A stretch of 64,000 bases of DNA from an uncultured Brachyspira sp. (GCF_944388875.1 NZ_CALXKQ010000003.1:1-64000); one strand, 5' to 3'; counted from the stretch's first letter, positions 38,132-47,568 are shown. Notes: a model not told the origin generated them from the sequence alone. A program made the numbers and translations.

Positions 38132-38821
38132 TTATTTTTTATATGATGCTTGATCTAATTGCAGTAAATGCTCTTTAATATCTCTGTTTGTAGGAGCAAG
38201 TTCAAATGCTTTTGTAAGGAATTCTTTAGCATGTTCTAAATCATTTTTTTTAAGAAAAGCCCATCCTAAAGAATCTAAATATGCAGGATTATTAGGGTCT
38301 ATTGATATAGCTTTTTTTATCTCTTCAATTCCTTCATCTATATCAGTACCAGTATCAGCTAGAATGAAACCAAGCGAGTTTCTGGCATTAGCACTTTTAG
38401 GATCAAGAGTTACAGCTTTTTTTAGATGATCTATTGCTTTTCTTATATTCCCTTTTTTATAATAAACATATCCCAATGCAGCATGTATTTGAGTATTTTC
38501 TACACCTGATGATAAAGCATCTATAAGTTCAAATTCGGCAAGATCATACATTTCTTTTACCGCATAAATATAGCCTACAATAATATGTGCCTGCATAAGC
38601 CTAAGAGGATTATCCAATCTTCTCATAATCTTATCAAATACTTCAAGCGTATTGTCATAATCCTGAATTTGGGCATAGGCTAATGCTAAATGATATCCTG
38701 ATTCTACATCATTTTTCTCTGAGAAAATTTTTTCTAATGAATCTATGGCTTCTTTATAATTCTCATTTCTAAAGAATTTAATTCCATCTTCTAATTTGCT
38801 TCTGCTAGAGCCTATACTCAT
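38132..38821 (-). CDS. TPR-repeat protein
   Basis: 229 residues made almost wholly of about six tetratricopeptide units (GYHLALAYAQIQDYDNTLEV, ALGYVYYKKGNIRKAIDHL, DSLGWAFLKKNDLEHAKEFL). No signal peptide or anchor is seen. It starts at ATG 38821 and is first in the minus-strand envelope cluster. It is presumably an adaptor for the peptidase and propeller proteins encoded downstream; that is inference. Confidence 0.88.
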   Translation of the reverse strand: MSIGSSRSKLEDGIKFFRNENYKEAIDSLEKIFSEKNDVESGYHLALAYAQIQDYDNTLEVFDKIMRRLDNPLRLMQAHIIVGYIYAVKEMYDLAEFELIDALSSGVENTQIHAALGYVYYKKGNIRKAIDHLKKAVTLDPKSANARNSLGFILADTGTDIDEGIEEIKKAISIDPNNPAYLDSLGWAFLKKNDLEHAKEFLTKAFELAPTNRDIKEHLLQLDQASYKK

Positions 38822-39237
38822 ATATACTCCTGATTTTATTATGTATAATTATATTGTATATTTAAATGTAAAAATCTCAATATATTTTAATAAAACTTTT
38901 AATAAAAAAAATATGTAAAGTTTTTTATAAATCAGCACTAATTAATAATTTTTTATGTTTAAAATATTATACTATTTAATTTTTCAGTATTTAAATTATT
39001 ATAAATAATAGTAAATATAGTTTTGAAACAAGTATAATAATCATATAACACTAACTTCAATCATGAAAATAGTTAAACATGATAATTAGTATAAATAGTA
39101 AAAGTAATTAAATAGATTAAGAACATAAAGTATTACAATCATAAATAAAATTATATTTTATATAGAAATTTACAGTATATATATTATACTGCATATATAA
39201 TTTGAAATTATGTAAACTTATTAAGGAGCATATTATT
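38822..39237. other. Gene-free gap with an isolated repeat end
   Basis: AGTTTTGAAACAAGTATAAT (39019-39038) is an exact reverse copy of the left end of the repeat at 11477. No matching other end is found within a few hundred bases. The rest is AT-rich with no gene seen. AAGGAG at 39223-39228 belongs to the next gene. Confidence 0.5.
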
Positions 39238-41811
39238 ATGAAGAAATATAAACCATCAACAAAAGAAGAATTAGAAAAATTAGTATACACTGACGGAATA
39301 AAACTTTACGATGTAGATACAAGCCTTATTACTGATATGAGCGAGCTTTTTTATAAAAGTGAAAGAAAAGATTTTGAAGGCATAGAAGATTGGGACGTTT
39401 CTAATGTTGAGGATATGTCATATATGTTTGCATATATGAGTTATGATAGTTTTGAAAGCCGTTCTAAAGCTAAGTTTAATCGTAATCTTAATAATTGGAA
39501 TGTATCCAAAGTTAAGCATATGAGATTCATGTTTTATTATTGTCAGGATTTTAATCAGCCTTTAGATAAATGGGACGTTTCTAATGTTGAGGATATGTTT
39601 AGAATGTTTGATAATTGTAAAAAATTCAATCAGCCTCTAAATAGTTGGAATGTATCTAATGTCACAAATATGAGCGGTATGTTTCAGGTAGCAGAAAGTT
39701 TTAATCAGCCTTTAGACAAATGGGATGTTTCTAATGTTACAACTATGAGGGCTATGTTTAATTATGCTAAAGCATTTAATCAAGATATAAGTAATTGGGA
39801 TGTTAGTAAAGTTGAAGATATGGGGTATATGTTTAGTATATGTGTTAATTTTAATCAGCCTCTTAATGATTGGGATGTGTCTAAAGTAAAAACTATGGAG
39901 GGTATGTTTAGAAGTGCTTTTGTATTCAATCAGCCGCTTGACAAATGGAATACTTCAAAAGTTGAAAATATGAATGAGATGTTTAATGAAAGTTTAAAAT
40001 TTAATCAGCCTTTAAATAGCTGGAATGTATCTAATGTAAAAACTATGGAAGCTATGTTTCGCGGTACTGAATCTTTTAATCAGCCTTTGGATAAATGGGA
40101 TACAAAAAAATTAAAAACAATGTTTGGAATGTTTGACTTTGCCGAAGGTTATAATAGTTTTGACTCATTAGCAAACTGGGATTTAAATAAAGTATCAGAA
40201 ATGAGTAATTTATGTTTTAAAAGGTATGAAGAACTTCCTTTAAGAATTAAAGCATATCTTCAGGCATTTTATGGTTCTTATAAAGATTATTTAACTGTTA
40301 CAAAAGATAATGTCAAAGAAATATATGATCTTATTTCAAAAGACACAAATAAAAAAGTTTTGTCATTTAAAAAGAGATTAGAAAGCGAGTTTAGCGAAGA
40401 ACTTTCATCTGTTACAGATAATTATAATTTCAAAACTATAGAAGAAGCAGAAAAGTATGTTGAAGATAATTATAATAAAAAAGATGATAAGAAAGTTAGC
40501 TTTATAAATGATTATAAAGTTTTAATAAAAGATAAATCAAGAGAAGTTGCAAATAAAGTTTTAAAATATATATATTTGGAATATTTGCTTCTTAAAAGAG
40601 ATGTAAAAAAATTAATTCAGATTGATAATATAGTTAATTTGCTTGATAAAGAATCTTTTATAAATTTTGCTAAAAATATTTATAATGAAACTAATAAAGA
40701 AACTGCTGCTTTTATATATGCTATATACGGAGGAGATGAGGCTGTAAAAAATATATATAAAAAAGAACATGACACAAAACTATCGCTTTTAATAATTAAA
40801 TTAAATATAGAAAGTAAATATGTATTAAGAGTATTATACGAAATATATTCAAATACAAAAAAATCTGAAGTTCGTTATGAAGCGGATAAGTTGATTGATG
40901 AAGTTATGGAAAAAATGGATATCAGCTATAATGAATTCAAATTAAGATATTCATCTGATTTCGGATTTAATTCTAAAGGTGAAAGAGTATTAAATGAAGA
41001 TTATAAATTAATTTTGAATAGTGATTATTCTTTAATGTTGTATGATATAAAAAATAACAAAGAATTAAAAAAGATTCCTCAAAACTTTGATGAAGATTTA
41101 AAAGATGAAGTAACAAAATTGAGAAAAGAGATTCCTTCTTTTATGAAAAATACTTCTTCTCTTTTGGCTGTTTTATTAGCAAGCGGAGAGAAATACAGTT
41201 ATGATATATTCAAAGATATTTTTATTGATAATGCTATGATGAATAGATTTGCTTCATCTTTGATATGGAATTTATATGATAAAGATTCTAATTTTATAAC
41301 TACTTTCAGATATTCAGGCGACGGAAGTTATTCAAACTGTGAAGATGAAGAAGTAAAAATTGATGATAATACTTTTATAAGTTTGTCAAGCCCTATAGAA
41401 ATGGACGATAACACTATAAATAAATGGAGAAAGCAGCTTGAAGATTATGAAATATCACAGGCTTTACAGCAATTAACTGTTATAAAATTAGACAAAGATA
41501 ATTTAAAAAGCGAAATAGAAAAAATAGATAATTCAGAAATAGCTTATGGTACTTTCAAGGCTTTTGGGGCAAGATATGAAATGTATTCTGAATATATAGG
41601 ATACGATGTCGTTAAAAATTATTCATTAAAATCAAAGAATGGAGATACTTTTACTATAGAGGCAGATGTTAATTCTAAAACTGATTTTCATGACAGAGTA
41701 AGAATTAATATTTATTTTGATAATGAAAATGGTAAAGAAGTAAGTAACAGATTTATTTATACTTTGTTAGTATTGATGATTTGGGATTTTAGACTTACAG
41801 ATTTATTTTGA
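39238..41811 (+). CDS. BspA/DUF285 repeat protein fused to a DUF4132 (MolR-like) domain
   Basis: 857 residues from ATG 39238 (MKKYKPSTKEELEKL), with AAGGAG nine bases upstream; an earlier in-frame ATG at 39202 lacks this. Residues 35-330 are about ten DUF285-type units (WDVSNVxxMxxMF, FNQPLDKWD). Residues 340-590 are helical, possibly HEAT-like. Residues 596-780 resemble DUF4132: ILNSDYSLMLYDIKNNKELKKIP and the SPIEM / INKWRKQLEDYEISQALQQL stretch. There is no signal peptide, so unlike BspA surface proteins it should be cytosolic. The function is unknown. It is flanked by long gene-free stretches on both sides and is probably an accessory gene. Confidence 0.8.
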   Translation: MKKYKPSTKEELEKLVYTDGIKLYDVDTSLITDMSELFYKSERKDFEGIEDWDVSNVEDMSYMFAYMSYDSFESRSKAKFNRNLNNWNVSKVKHMRFMFYYCQDFNQPLDKWDVSNVEDMFRMFDNCKKFNQPLNSWNVSNVTNMSGMFQVAESFNQPLDKWDVSNVTTMRAMFNYAKAFNQDISNWDVSKVEDMGYMFSICVNFNQPLNDWDVSKVKTMEGMFRSAFVFNQPLDKWNTSKVENMNEMFNESLKFNQPLNSWNVSNVKTMEAMFRGTESFNQPLDKWDTKKLKTMFGMFDFAEGYNSFDSLANWDLNKVSEMSNLCFKRYEELPLRIKAYLQAFYGSYKDYLTVTKDNVKEIYDLISKDTNKKVLSFKKRLESEFSEELSSVTDNYNFKTIEEAEKYVEDNYNKKDDKKVSFINDYKVLIKDKSREVANKVLKYIYLEYLLLKRDVKKLIQIDNIVNLLDKESFINFAKNIYNETNKETAAFIYAIYGGDEAVKNIYKKEHDTKLSLLIIKLNIESKYVLRVLYEIYSNTKKSEVRYEADKLIDEVMEKMDISYNEFKLRYSSDFGFNSKGERVLNEDYKLILNSDYSLMLYDIKNNKELKKIPQNFDEDLKDEVTKLRKEIPSFMKNTSSLLAVLLASGEKYSYDIFKDIFIDNAMMNRFASSLIWNLYDKDSNFITTFRYSGDGSYSNCEDEEVKIDDNTFISLSSPIEMDDNTINKWRKQLEDYEISQALQQLTVIKLDKDNLKSEIEKIDNSEIAYGTFKAFGARYEMYSEYIGYDVVKNYSLKSKNGDTFTIEADVNSKTDFHDRVRINIYFDNENGKEVSNRFIYTLLVLMIWDFRLTDLF

Positions 41812-41881
41812 TTATATAAGATTATAACTGTTATAGAACTATATATGTTCTACTTTTTTCTTAATGACTTTATTGTCATAT

Positions 41882-41903
41882 TTTTATTTAATCTTAAATA
41901 AAA
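41882..41903. repeat. Dispersed palindrome, copy 1
   Basis: TTTTATTTAA (41882-41891), TC, then TTAAATAAAA (41894-41903). The preceding GTCATA and following TTC are shared with the copy at 58226-58249, so about 30 bp are common to both. Confidence 0.6.
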
Positions 41904-41919
41904 TTCTTTTTCATATATA

Positions 41920-42117
41920 TGCTTATTTCAAAACTAATTTTATTTATAATTGCAACTCCATGCGTGCAGTAAGAAGGTGTTTGCATGCGAAATACTGCAC
42001 GTTTATATATAAAAAATAACAAAATTACACAACATATAAAAACATTGCTTTTATAATTGATAAATTACTAAAATTGCATATATAATCTTGTCAAGTACTT
42101 TCAAAACAAGTATATTA
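41920..42117. repeat. MITE-like dispersed repeat, copy B
   Basis: It aligns over its length with 11477-11664. The right end CAAAACAAGTATA is conserved, while the left end has drifted (GCTTATTTCAAAAC for ACTTGTTTCAAAAC). Here the internal hairpin has different arms, CGTGCAGTA (41963-41971) and TACTGCACG (41993-42001), around the conserved GAAGGTGTTTG segment. Confidence 0.65.
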
Positions 42118-42342
42118 TAATTTATGAATATACAATCCTTTCATTGATGAGGAGAAAATATATACACTTTTAAAATTTTTATATTAGAATCAAGCATTAA
42201 GTCAAGCAGTATTAAATTACTGTATGATGATTAGAAAAGATATCTCACAAAATAGTCATTTAAAACATTAATATTTCTCATGACTTTATTATACCTAAAC
42301 AATTATAGTTTGTCAAAAAATAAATTTTTAAATTTTAGTATT

Positions 42343-42429
42343 TGTGGGGACTAGCCCCCACACCCCAAGTTCTTTTGTTGGCACAAAGAACCAAAAAGAC
42401 TGCATTTGACGAAGTCCGCCTCTAGGCGT
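42343..42429. other. GC-rich multi-hairpin island
   Basis: Three successive inverted repeats occur: TGTGGGG/CCCCACA (42343-42349, 42356-42362), GTTCTTT/AAAGAAC (42369-42375, 42385-42391) and CGCC/GGCG (42417-42420, 42425-42428). Base composition is far above the surroundings. No reading frame or known RNA family is recognised. It could be a structured RNA or a dispersed repeat. Confidence 0.55.
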
Positions 42430-42621
42430 AGCCCAAATTTTAGGTATTGTCATACGTTTAATACATATCTTTAAAATATAAAGTTCTAGCAATTGCGTTT
42501 TTCACTAAGTGTGTGCGGCAAAAAAGTTGATAATTCTGTATAATATGTACTAATTGACAAAATAAAATTGTTCAAGTATATACTAAATTAAATATAAAGT
42601 TACAAGTTTAACTATAAAAAT

Positions 42622-44781
42622 TTAGTTTCTATTTCTTTGGGCTTTTTTTAGAATACCTGCAATTTTTCTAAGTTTAAGATTCTCTGCTATATCTAAAGCA
42701 GTATCTCCATGGTCATCTTCTATATTTACATCGGCTCCTTTTTCTACTAGAAATTTAACATATGGTTCAGCAAACCTTGACCCTGATGATGCACAAGCCC
42801 AAATTAAAGAAGTGTATCCTTCATAATCTTGAGCATTAATATCTGCACCTTTTTCTAATAAAACTTCAGCTAATTTTATGCGATATTCCTGAAAACTTTT
42901 ATTATTAAAATTACCTTCACCCATACCAAGATATATCAAAGGAGTATATTGGTATTTATTCTTTATGTTTACATCAGCACCTTGCTCTATTAAAAAATTA
43001 GCTATTTCAAAGTCTAATATATCAATACTGCCTTCATCTGAAGTATCAAGAGTTTTATTTAAAGCTGTGTCTCCTTCATTATCTTGGGCATTTATATTAG
43101 CATTTTTTGAAACTAAATATTTTATTACATCTATATTTCTTTCATGACTATACTCACATGCTGATATTAAAGCAGTACTTCCTCCTTTATAAAAGTTTAC
43201 ATCAGCACCGTTTTCAACTAATAATTTTACTGTTTCTAAATTATTTACACCATATATTAAGGCTGTATTTCCATAATTATCGAAAGCATTTATATCAGCA
43301 CCTTTTTGTATTAGAAGTTCTATCACTTTTATATTATGAAGTTTGGAAGCATACATTAAAGGTGTCTCTCCATGATTATTTTTTACATTTATATCAGCAC
43401 CGTTATTTATTAAATATTCTGCAACAGATGAATTTTCATCATATCTAGATTCAATATGTTCATAATCTAATGAGAGTAATAGTGGAGTTACTACTGAGCT
43501 ATATTCAGAATGTGTTTTGGCATTTACATCGGCACCTTTTTCAACTAAAAATTTAACCATATCATAGTCATTTCTTAAAGCTGCTATCATTAAAGGAGTA
43601 TAATCATAATCTTCAGGATAATGCTCCCCAGCCTTTATTCTTGATTCTAAGTCAAAACCATTTTCTACTAATACTTTAAACATTTCTCTATTTTGTGCCA
43701 ATGCTGTTGAAGCTCTATAAGATTTATTAAGAAGTGATGCTCCATCATTGTCTTTAGTATTTACATCAGCACCGTATTTTATTAATAAATTAAATATTTT
43801 TTTAGCATTTTCTAGCATTTCTTCTTTTCCATAATGATCATAGCAAATATTATAATATAATACAGTGTTTCCATCATTGTCTTTAGTATTTATATTGGCA
43901 CCATTTTCTAATAAAAATTTAACCATTTCATAGTCTCCGCTTAAAGCAGCGTTCATTAATGCTGTACAGCCGTATTCATCTTGTGCGTTTATATTGGCAC
44001 CTTGTTGTATAAGTAATTTTGAAATATCAAATTTTCCATAATTATTAGCAATTGTTAAAGCTGTTTTGTTTTCATTATTTGCTGTATTAGGATTGGCACC
44101 TTTATCAAGCAAATATTTAACCATATCATAGTCATTTCTTAAAGCTGCTATCATTAAAGGAGTATAATCATAATCAGATATACCCGTTTTTATTCCTGAC
44201 TCTAAATCAAAACCATTTTCAACTAATATTTTAAACATTTCTTTATTTTTATCAAAAGATTCTGAAATTCTATAGGATACATCAAGGAGAGATGCTCCAT
44301 CATTGTCTTTAGTATTTACATCAGCACCGTATTTTATTAATAAATTAAGTATTTTTATAGCATTTTCTGTTTCATTTTCTTGTCCGAAACTATTATGCTC
44401 AATACTATAATATAATGCAGTTTCTCCTGTTATATCTCTAATGTTTACATCGGCACCATTTTTTAATAAAACTTCAACCATTTCATAATTTGTATTTCTA
44501 GCAGTATACATTAATGCTGTAGCACCTGCTTTATCTTGAATATTGACATCAGTACCTTCTTCTATTAGCAGTTTTGCTATATCATCATATCCGCTTACAG
44601 AAGCATTTATTAAAGCCGTTCTATTATAAGAATCTAATGCATTACAGTTTGCACCTTGCTCTAAATATGATTTAACTTTTTTTATATTATTATCTTCTAC
44701 AGCGGAAAATAACGATTCATCTAAAGTTTTAGAATATAAAAGAATATTAAACAATAATAATATAATAAATACTTTTTTCAT
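42622..44781 (-). CDS. Exported ankyrin-repeat protein, 719 residues
   Basis: A signal peptide (MKKVFIILLLFNILLYSKT) makes it periplasmic or surface-exposed. The rest (20-715) is about 18 ankyrin units (GADVNTKDNDGASLL, DYTPLMIAALRNDYDMVKYL, GADINVKNNHGETPLMYAS). Residues 139-230 and 324-417 are near copies of each other, each with a longer unit of the form REMFKVLVENGFDLES, so the gene grew by duplication of a multi-unit block. It is unlike the 99-bp arrays at 1-2714 in sequence. The gap to dus (44782-45003) holds the dus promoter. Confidence 0.9.
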   Translation of the reverse strand: MKKVFIILLLFNILLYSKTLDESLFSAVEDNNIKKVKSYLEQGANCNALDSYNRTALINASVSGYDDIAKLLIEEGTDVNIQDKAGATALMYTARNTNYEMVEVLLKNGADVNIRDITGETALYYSIEHNSFGQENETENAIKILNLLIKYGADVNTKDNDGASLLDVSYRISESFDKNKEMFKILVENGFDLESGIKTGISDYDYTPLMIAALRNDYDMVKYLLDKGANPNTANNENKTALTIANNYGKFDISKLLIQQGANINAQDEYGCTALMNAALSGDYEMVKFLLENGANINTKDNDGNTVLYYNICYDHYGKEEMLENAKKIFNLLIKYGADVNTKDNDGASLLNKSYRASTALAQNREMFKVLVENGFDLESRIKAGEHYPEDYDYTPLMIAALRNDYDMVKFLVEKGADVNAKTHSEYSSVVTPLLLSLDYEHIESRYDENSSVAEYLINNGADINVKNNHGETPLMYASKLHNIKVIELLIQKGADINAFDNYGNTALIYGVNNLETVKLLVENGADVNFYKGGSTALISACEYSHERNIDVIKYLVSKNANINAQDNEGDTALNKTLDTSDEGSIDILDFEIANFLIEQGADVNIKNKYQYTPLIYLGMGEGNFNNKSFQEYRIKLAEVLLEKGADINAQDYEGYTSLIWACASSGSRFAEPYVKFLVEKGADVNIEDDHGDTALDIAENLKLRKIAGILKKAQRNRN

Positions 44782-44948
44782 ATATACCCTTCCATGCCTA
44801 TTGCATATAATTGGATTATATAGTCATAATTGTTCTGTGTCAAGTTATTGTAATTTATTATAATTTTATGATGAGGCATGCAATAGAAAATACCAAATTA
44901 TATAAAAATAAAATATTAATTTAGTTTAAAAACAATAATATTATATTA

Positions 44949-44977
44949 TTGAACTTTTTTACTAATTATTATATTAT
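44949..44977 (+). promoter_or_regulatory. Sigma-70-type promoter of dus
   Basis: TTGAAC (44949-44954), a 17-nt spacer and TATTAT (44972-44977), 26 bp before ATG 45004. Confidence 0.6.
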
Positions 44978-45003
44978 ATCGGACAAATTAATTGGAATAA
45001 AAT

Positions 45004-45990
45004 ATGAACAGAAGCATTGTAATAGAAAACATAAATATACCTTCAAGATTCTTTTTGGCACCAATGGCAGGGTATACTGATTATGTATTCAGAAGACTGT
45101 CAAGAAGATTCGGAGCAGGACTTCTTATAACAGAATTAGTGAGTGCTGCTGCTTTAGCTAGAAGAGTAAAAAAGACATACAGATATATGGAGCATAAAGA
45201 AGATGAGTACCCTATATCGCTTCAATTATTCGGGGCAAATGAAGATGATTATAAAAAGGCTATAGAAATAACAGATTTAAGCGGATTTTCATTTATAGAT
45301 ATTAATATGGGATGTCCTACAAAGAAAGTAGTAAAAAATAACGGAGGGGCTGGATTATTATCTGATACTGATAAAATGGTGTCAATATTAAAAGCGGTAA
45401 AAAGTGTTTCAAAACTTCCTGTAAGCGTAAAAATAAGATTAGGACTTAAAAGAGGAGAAGGCGGAGAAATAGAAAGAGCATTAGCATTAAAAGAAAACGG
45501 AGCATGCTTTCTTACACTGCATGGAAGATATGCAAGCGACTTATACAGAGGAACTGCTGATTGGGAGGCTATAGCAAGAGTAAAAGAGGCATTAGGTAAA
45601 AATTATATATTAATAGGTAATGGAGATATAAAAAACAAAGAGGATGCTTTAAAAGCCTTTAAAATATCAAATTCTGATGGAATAATGGTTGGGCGGGCTG
45701 CTATTGGAAATCCATGGATATTCAGAGAGCTTAATACAATATTTGATGATAATGATAATTATAATAATAAAATCAATGAAAATGATAATCTAATAAACAT
45801 TATGAAAGAACATATAAACGGATGCTGCGAACTTTACGGAGAAATAAGCGGTATACATTTTATGCGTAAATTCATTATGAAATATCTTACTGGATACAAA
45901 ATGGAAAATAAAATAGAACTTATGAAATGCGAAAGTAAAGATGAATTATTTACAATGCTGGATAATATAATAAAAAATGACTTGCAGTAA
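45004..45990 (+). CDS. tRNA-dihydrouridine synthase (DusB-like)
   Basis: 328 residues. The FMN-binding TIM barrel begins FFLAPMAGYTDYVFRRLSRR. The catalytic Cys lies in INMGCPTKKVVKNNGGAGLL, and the phosphate site includes LTLHGR, GNGDI and GIMVGRAAIGNPW. It reduces uridines in tRNA D-loops using NADPH. The length and the CPTKKV form fit the bacterial DusB group. It is monocistronic, with its own promoter, and convergent with the PTS gene. Confidence 0.93.
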   Translation: MNRSIVIENINIPSRFFLAPMAGYTDYVFRRLSRRFGAGLLITELVSAAALARRVKKTYRYMEHKEDEYPISLQLFGANEDDYKKAIEITDLSGFSFIDINMGCPTKKVVKNNGGAGLLSDTDKMVSILKAVKSVSKLPVSVKIRLGLKRGEGGEIERALALKENGACFLTLHGRYASDLYRGTADWEAIARVKEALGKNYILIGNGDIKNKEDALKAFKISNSDGIMVGRAAIGNPWIFRELNTIFDDNDNYNNKINENDNLINIMKEHINGCCELYGEISGIHFMRKFIMKYLTGYKMENKIELMKCESKDELFTMLDNIIKNDLQ

Positions 45991-46004
45991 ATTAATACCG
46001 CAAG
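45981..46004 (-). terminator. Terminator of the PTS IICB gene
   Basis: CTTGCAGTA (45981-45989) and TACCGCAAG (45996-46004) pair with one A-C mismatch around a 6-nt loop. On the minus strand TCATTTTTT follows. It overlaps the last codons of the convergent dus gene. Confidence 0.6.
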
Positions 46005-46020
46005 CCATAAATAATTATAA

Positions 46021-47496
46021 CTATTCTTTTTTAACTAATTTCTTAAACTCATCAGCTAAAAATTGAACATCTGTACCAACTATAACTTGAACTGATGTTT
46101 TACCTGGTTTTAATACTCCAGGGAAGTTCCTTTTTATTTCAGCATCATTAATTATACTATTATCTTTAACTTCCAATCTTAATCTAGTTGCACAGTTATC
46201 TATATCAACTATATTTTCTGCTCCGCCTAATAAAGGAAGTAAAAGTATAGCTTTATCAGCATAAGATTTATTAGAAGAAGCACCTACTGATATTTCTCTT
46301 TCATCAGCATCTGCATCATCATCTTCTCTTCCTGGTGTTTTAAGATTGAATTTTCTAATAGCAAAATCAAATATAACAAAATATAATATAAAGAATACTA
46401 TACCTTGTAAAATAAGCATATACCAATGAGTAGCTAATGGGTTTTTAGTTGATAAAAGCAAATCAATAAAACCTGCAGAGAATCCGAAGCCAGCCATCCA
46501 TTTAAAGCTTGCAGAAATAATCAAAGATATACAAGTTAATATGGCATGTATAAGATATAGTACAGGAGCTACAAACATAAATGAAAACTCTATAGGTTCA
46601 GTAACGCCAGTGAAGAAACTTGCAAAAGCAGCTGCTAACATTATAGACTTAATTTTGTTTTTATTTTCAGGCTTAGCATTTTTTATGAAAGCTAAACAAG
46701 CACCAACCAGTCCGAACATCATTATAGGGAAAAATCCTGCCTGATACATACCAGTAACACCTACAGTAGCAGTACCTGCATCTATAGAAGCCTGACCGCC
46801 TAAGAAATTAGGTATATCATTAATACCAGCAACGTCAAACCAAAATACTGAGTTAAGAGCATGGTGCAAACCAACAGGAATTAAAAGTCTGTTAAAGAAT
46901 CCGTATATACCAGCACCTATAGGACCAAGACCTATTATAGCTTCGCCAAATGCTACTAAAGCATTATAAATAACAGGCCAAATAACCATTAGTATGAAAG
47001 ATACTATCATCATAACTACAGAAGTTATTATTGGAACAAATCTTCTTCCGCTGAAAAATGCTAAAAATTCAGGTAATTTTACCTCAGCAAATTTATTATA
47101 TAAACCTCCTGCTATAACACCGCAAAGTATTCCTATAAATTGGTTATTAATTTTAGCAAAACCAGCAGGTACTTCAGCAGCATCTTTACTTTGAATCATA
47201 GCAACCGTAGCAGGAGCTAAAAGAGTTGTTACAACCAAAAAAGCAACTAATCCAGCCAAAGCAGCAGCTCCGTTTCTATCCTTAGACATACCAAATGCAA
47301 CACCGATAGCAAATAGTATAGGCATATTATCAATAATAGCTCCGCCTGCCTTAATAAAGAATGCCGCAACAGGACTTCCGCCTCCCCATCCATTTGGGTC
47401 AATCCAATAACCAATACCTAAAAGAATAGCAGCCGCAGGAAGTACAGCTACTGGAACCATTAAGGATTTACCTATCCTTTGTAGATAATTAAACAT
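46021..47496 (-). CDS. nagE: PTS system IICB component, N-acetylglucosamine/glucose family
   Basis: 491 residues. The IIC membrane domain (1-385) has about ten helices and the family signatures GVTEPIEFSFMFVAPVLY and GLHHALNSVFWF. The AGINDIPNFLGG loop is typical of GlcNAc permeases. A linker rich in Asp leads to IIB (about 410-490) with the phosphorylated Cys in DIDNCATRLRLEV. It imports and phosphorylates the sugar, taking phosphate from a separate IIA. The crr-type gene at 47890 is divergent and adjacent, so they form one system. IIA is not fused here. GlcNAc rather than glucose specificity is likely but unproven. Confidence 0.88.
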   Translation of the reverse strand: MFNYLQRIGKSLMVPVAVLPAAAILLGIGYWIDPNGWGGGSPVAAFFIKAGGAIIDNMPILFAIGVAFGMSKDRNGAAALAGLVAFLVVTTLLAPATVAMIQSKDAAEVPAGFAKINNQFIGILCGVIAGGLYNKFAEVKLPEFLAFFSGRRFVPIITSVVMMIVSFILMVIWPVIYNALVAFGEAIIGLGPIGAGIYGFFNRLLIPVGLHHALNSVFWFDVAGINDIPNFLGGQASIDAGTATVGVTGMYQAGFFPIMMFGLVGACLAFIKNAKPENKNKIKSIMLAAAFASFFTGVTEPIEFSFMFVAPVLYLIHAILTCISLIISASFKWMAGFGFSAGFIDLLLSTKNPLATHWYMLILQGIVFFILYFVIFDFAIRKFNLKTPGREDDDADADEREISVGASSNKSYADKAILLLPLLGGAENIVDIDNCATRLRLEVKDNSIINDAEIKRNFPGVLKPGKTSVQVIVGTDVQFLADEFKKLVKKE

Positions 47497-47514
47497 ATGT
47501 CCTCCGTTAAAAAT

Positions 47515-47530
47515 TATAAAAATTTTTATA
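47515..47530. promoter_or_regulatory. Palindrome in the nagE leader
   Basis: TATAAAAATTTTTATA is a perfect 16-bp palindrome, 18 bp before the nagE start and between its promoter and ribosome site. It could be an operator, but an AT-only palindrome may also arise by chance. Confidence 0.3.
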
Positions 47531-47568
47531 TATTTACATGTTATATAAAATTTTTCTCTCTATATATA

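Larger units (their letters stand above)
41812..42621. other. 810-bp gene-free repeat-rich region
   Basis: It holds the palindrome at 41882-41903, the MITE-like copy at 41920-42117 and the GC-rich hairpin island at 42343-42429 (each listed separately). Downstream of the island, a segment around 42484-42520 (TTCTAGCAATTGCGTTTTTC, GTGTGTGCGGCAAAAAAG) is also less AT-rich and may be part of the same dispersed unit. No reading frame is supported. Confidence 0.7.

Noticed and set aside
42378-42405. Sigma-54 site starting at TTGGCAC in the GC-rich island
   Set aside because: There is no GC dinucleotide 10 nt after the GG, so the spacing rule fails.
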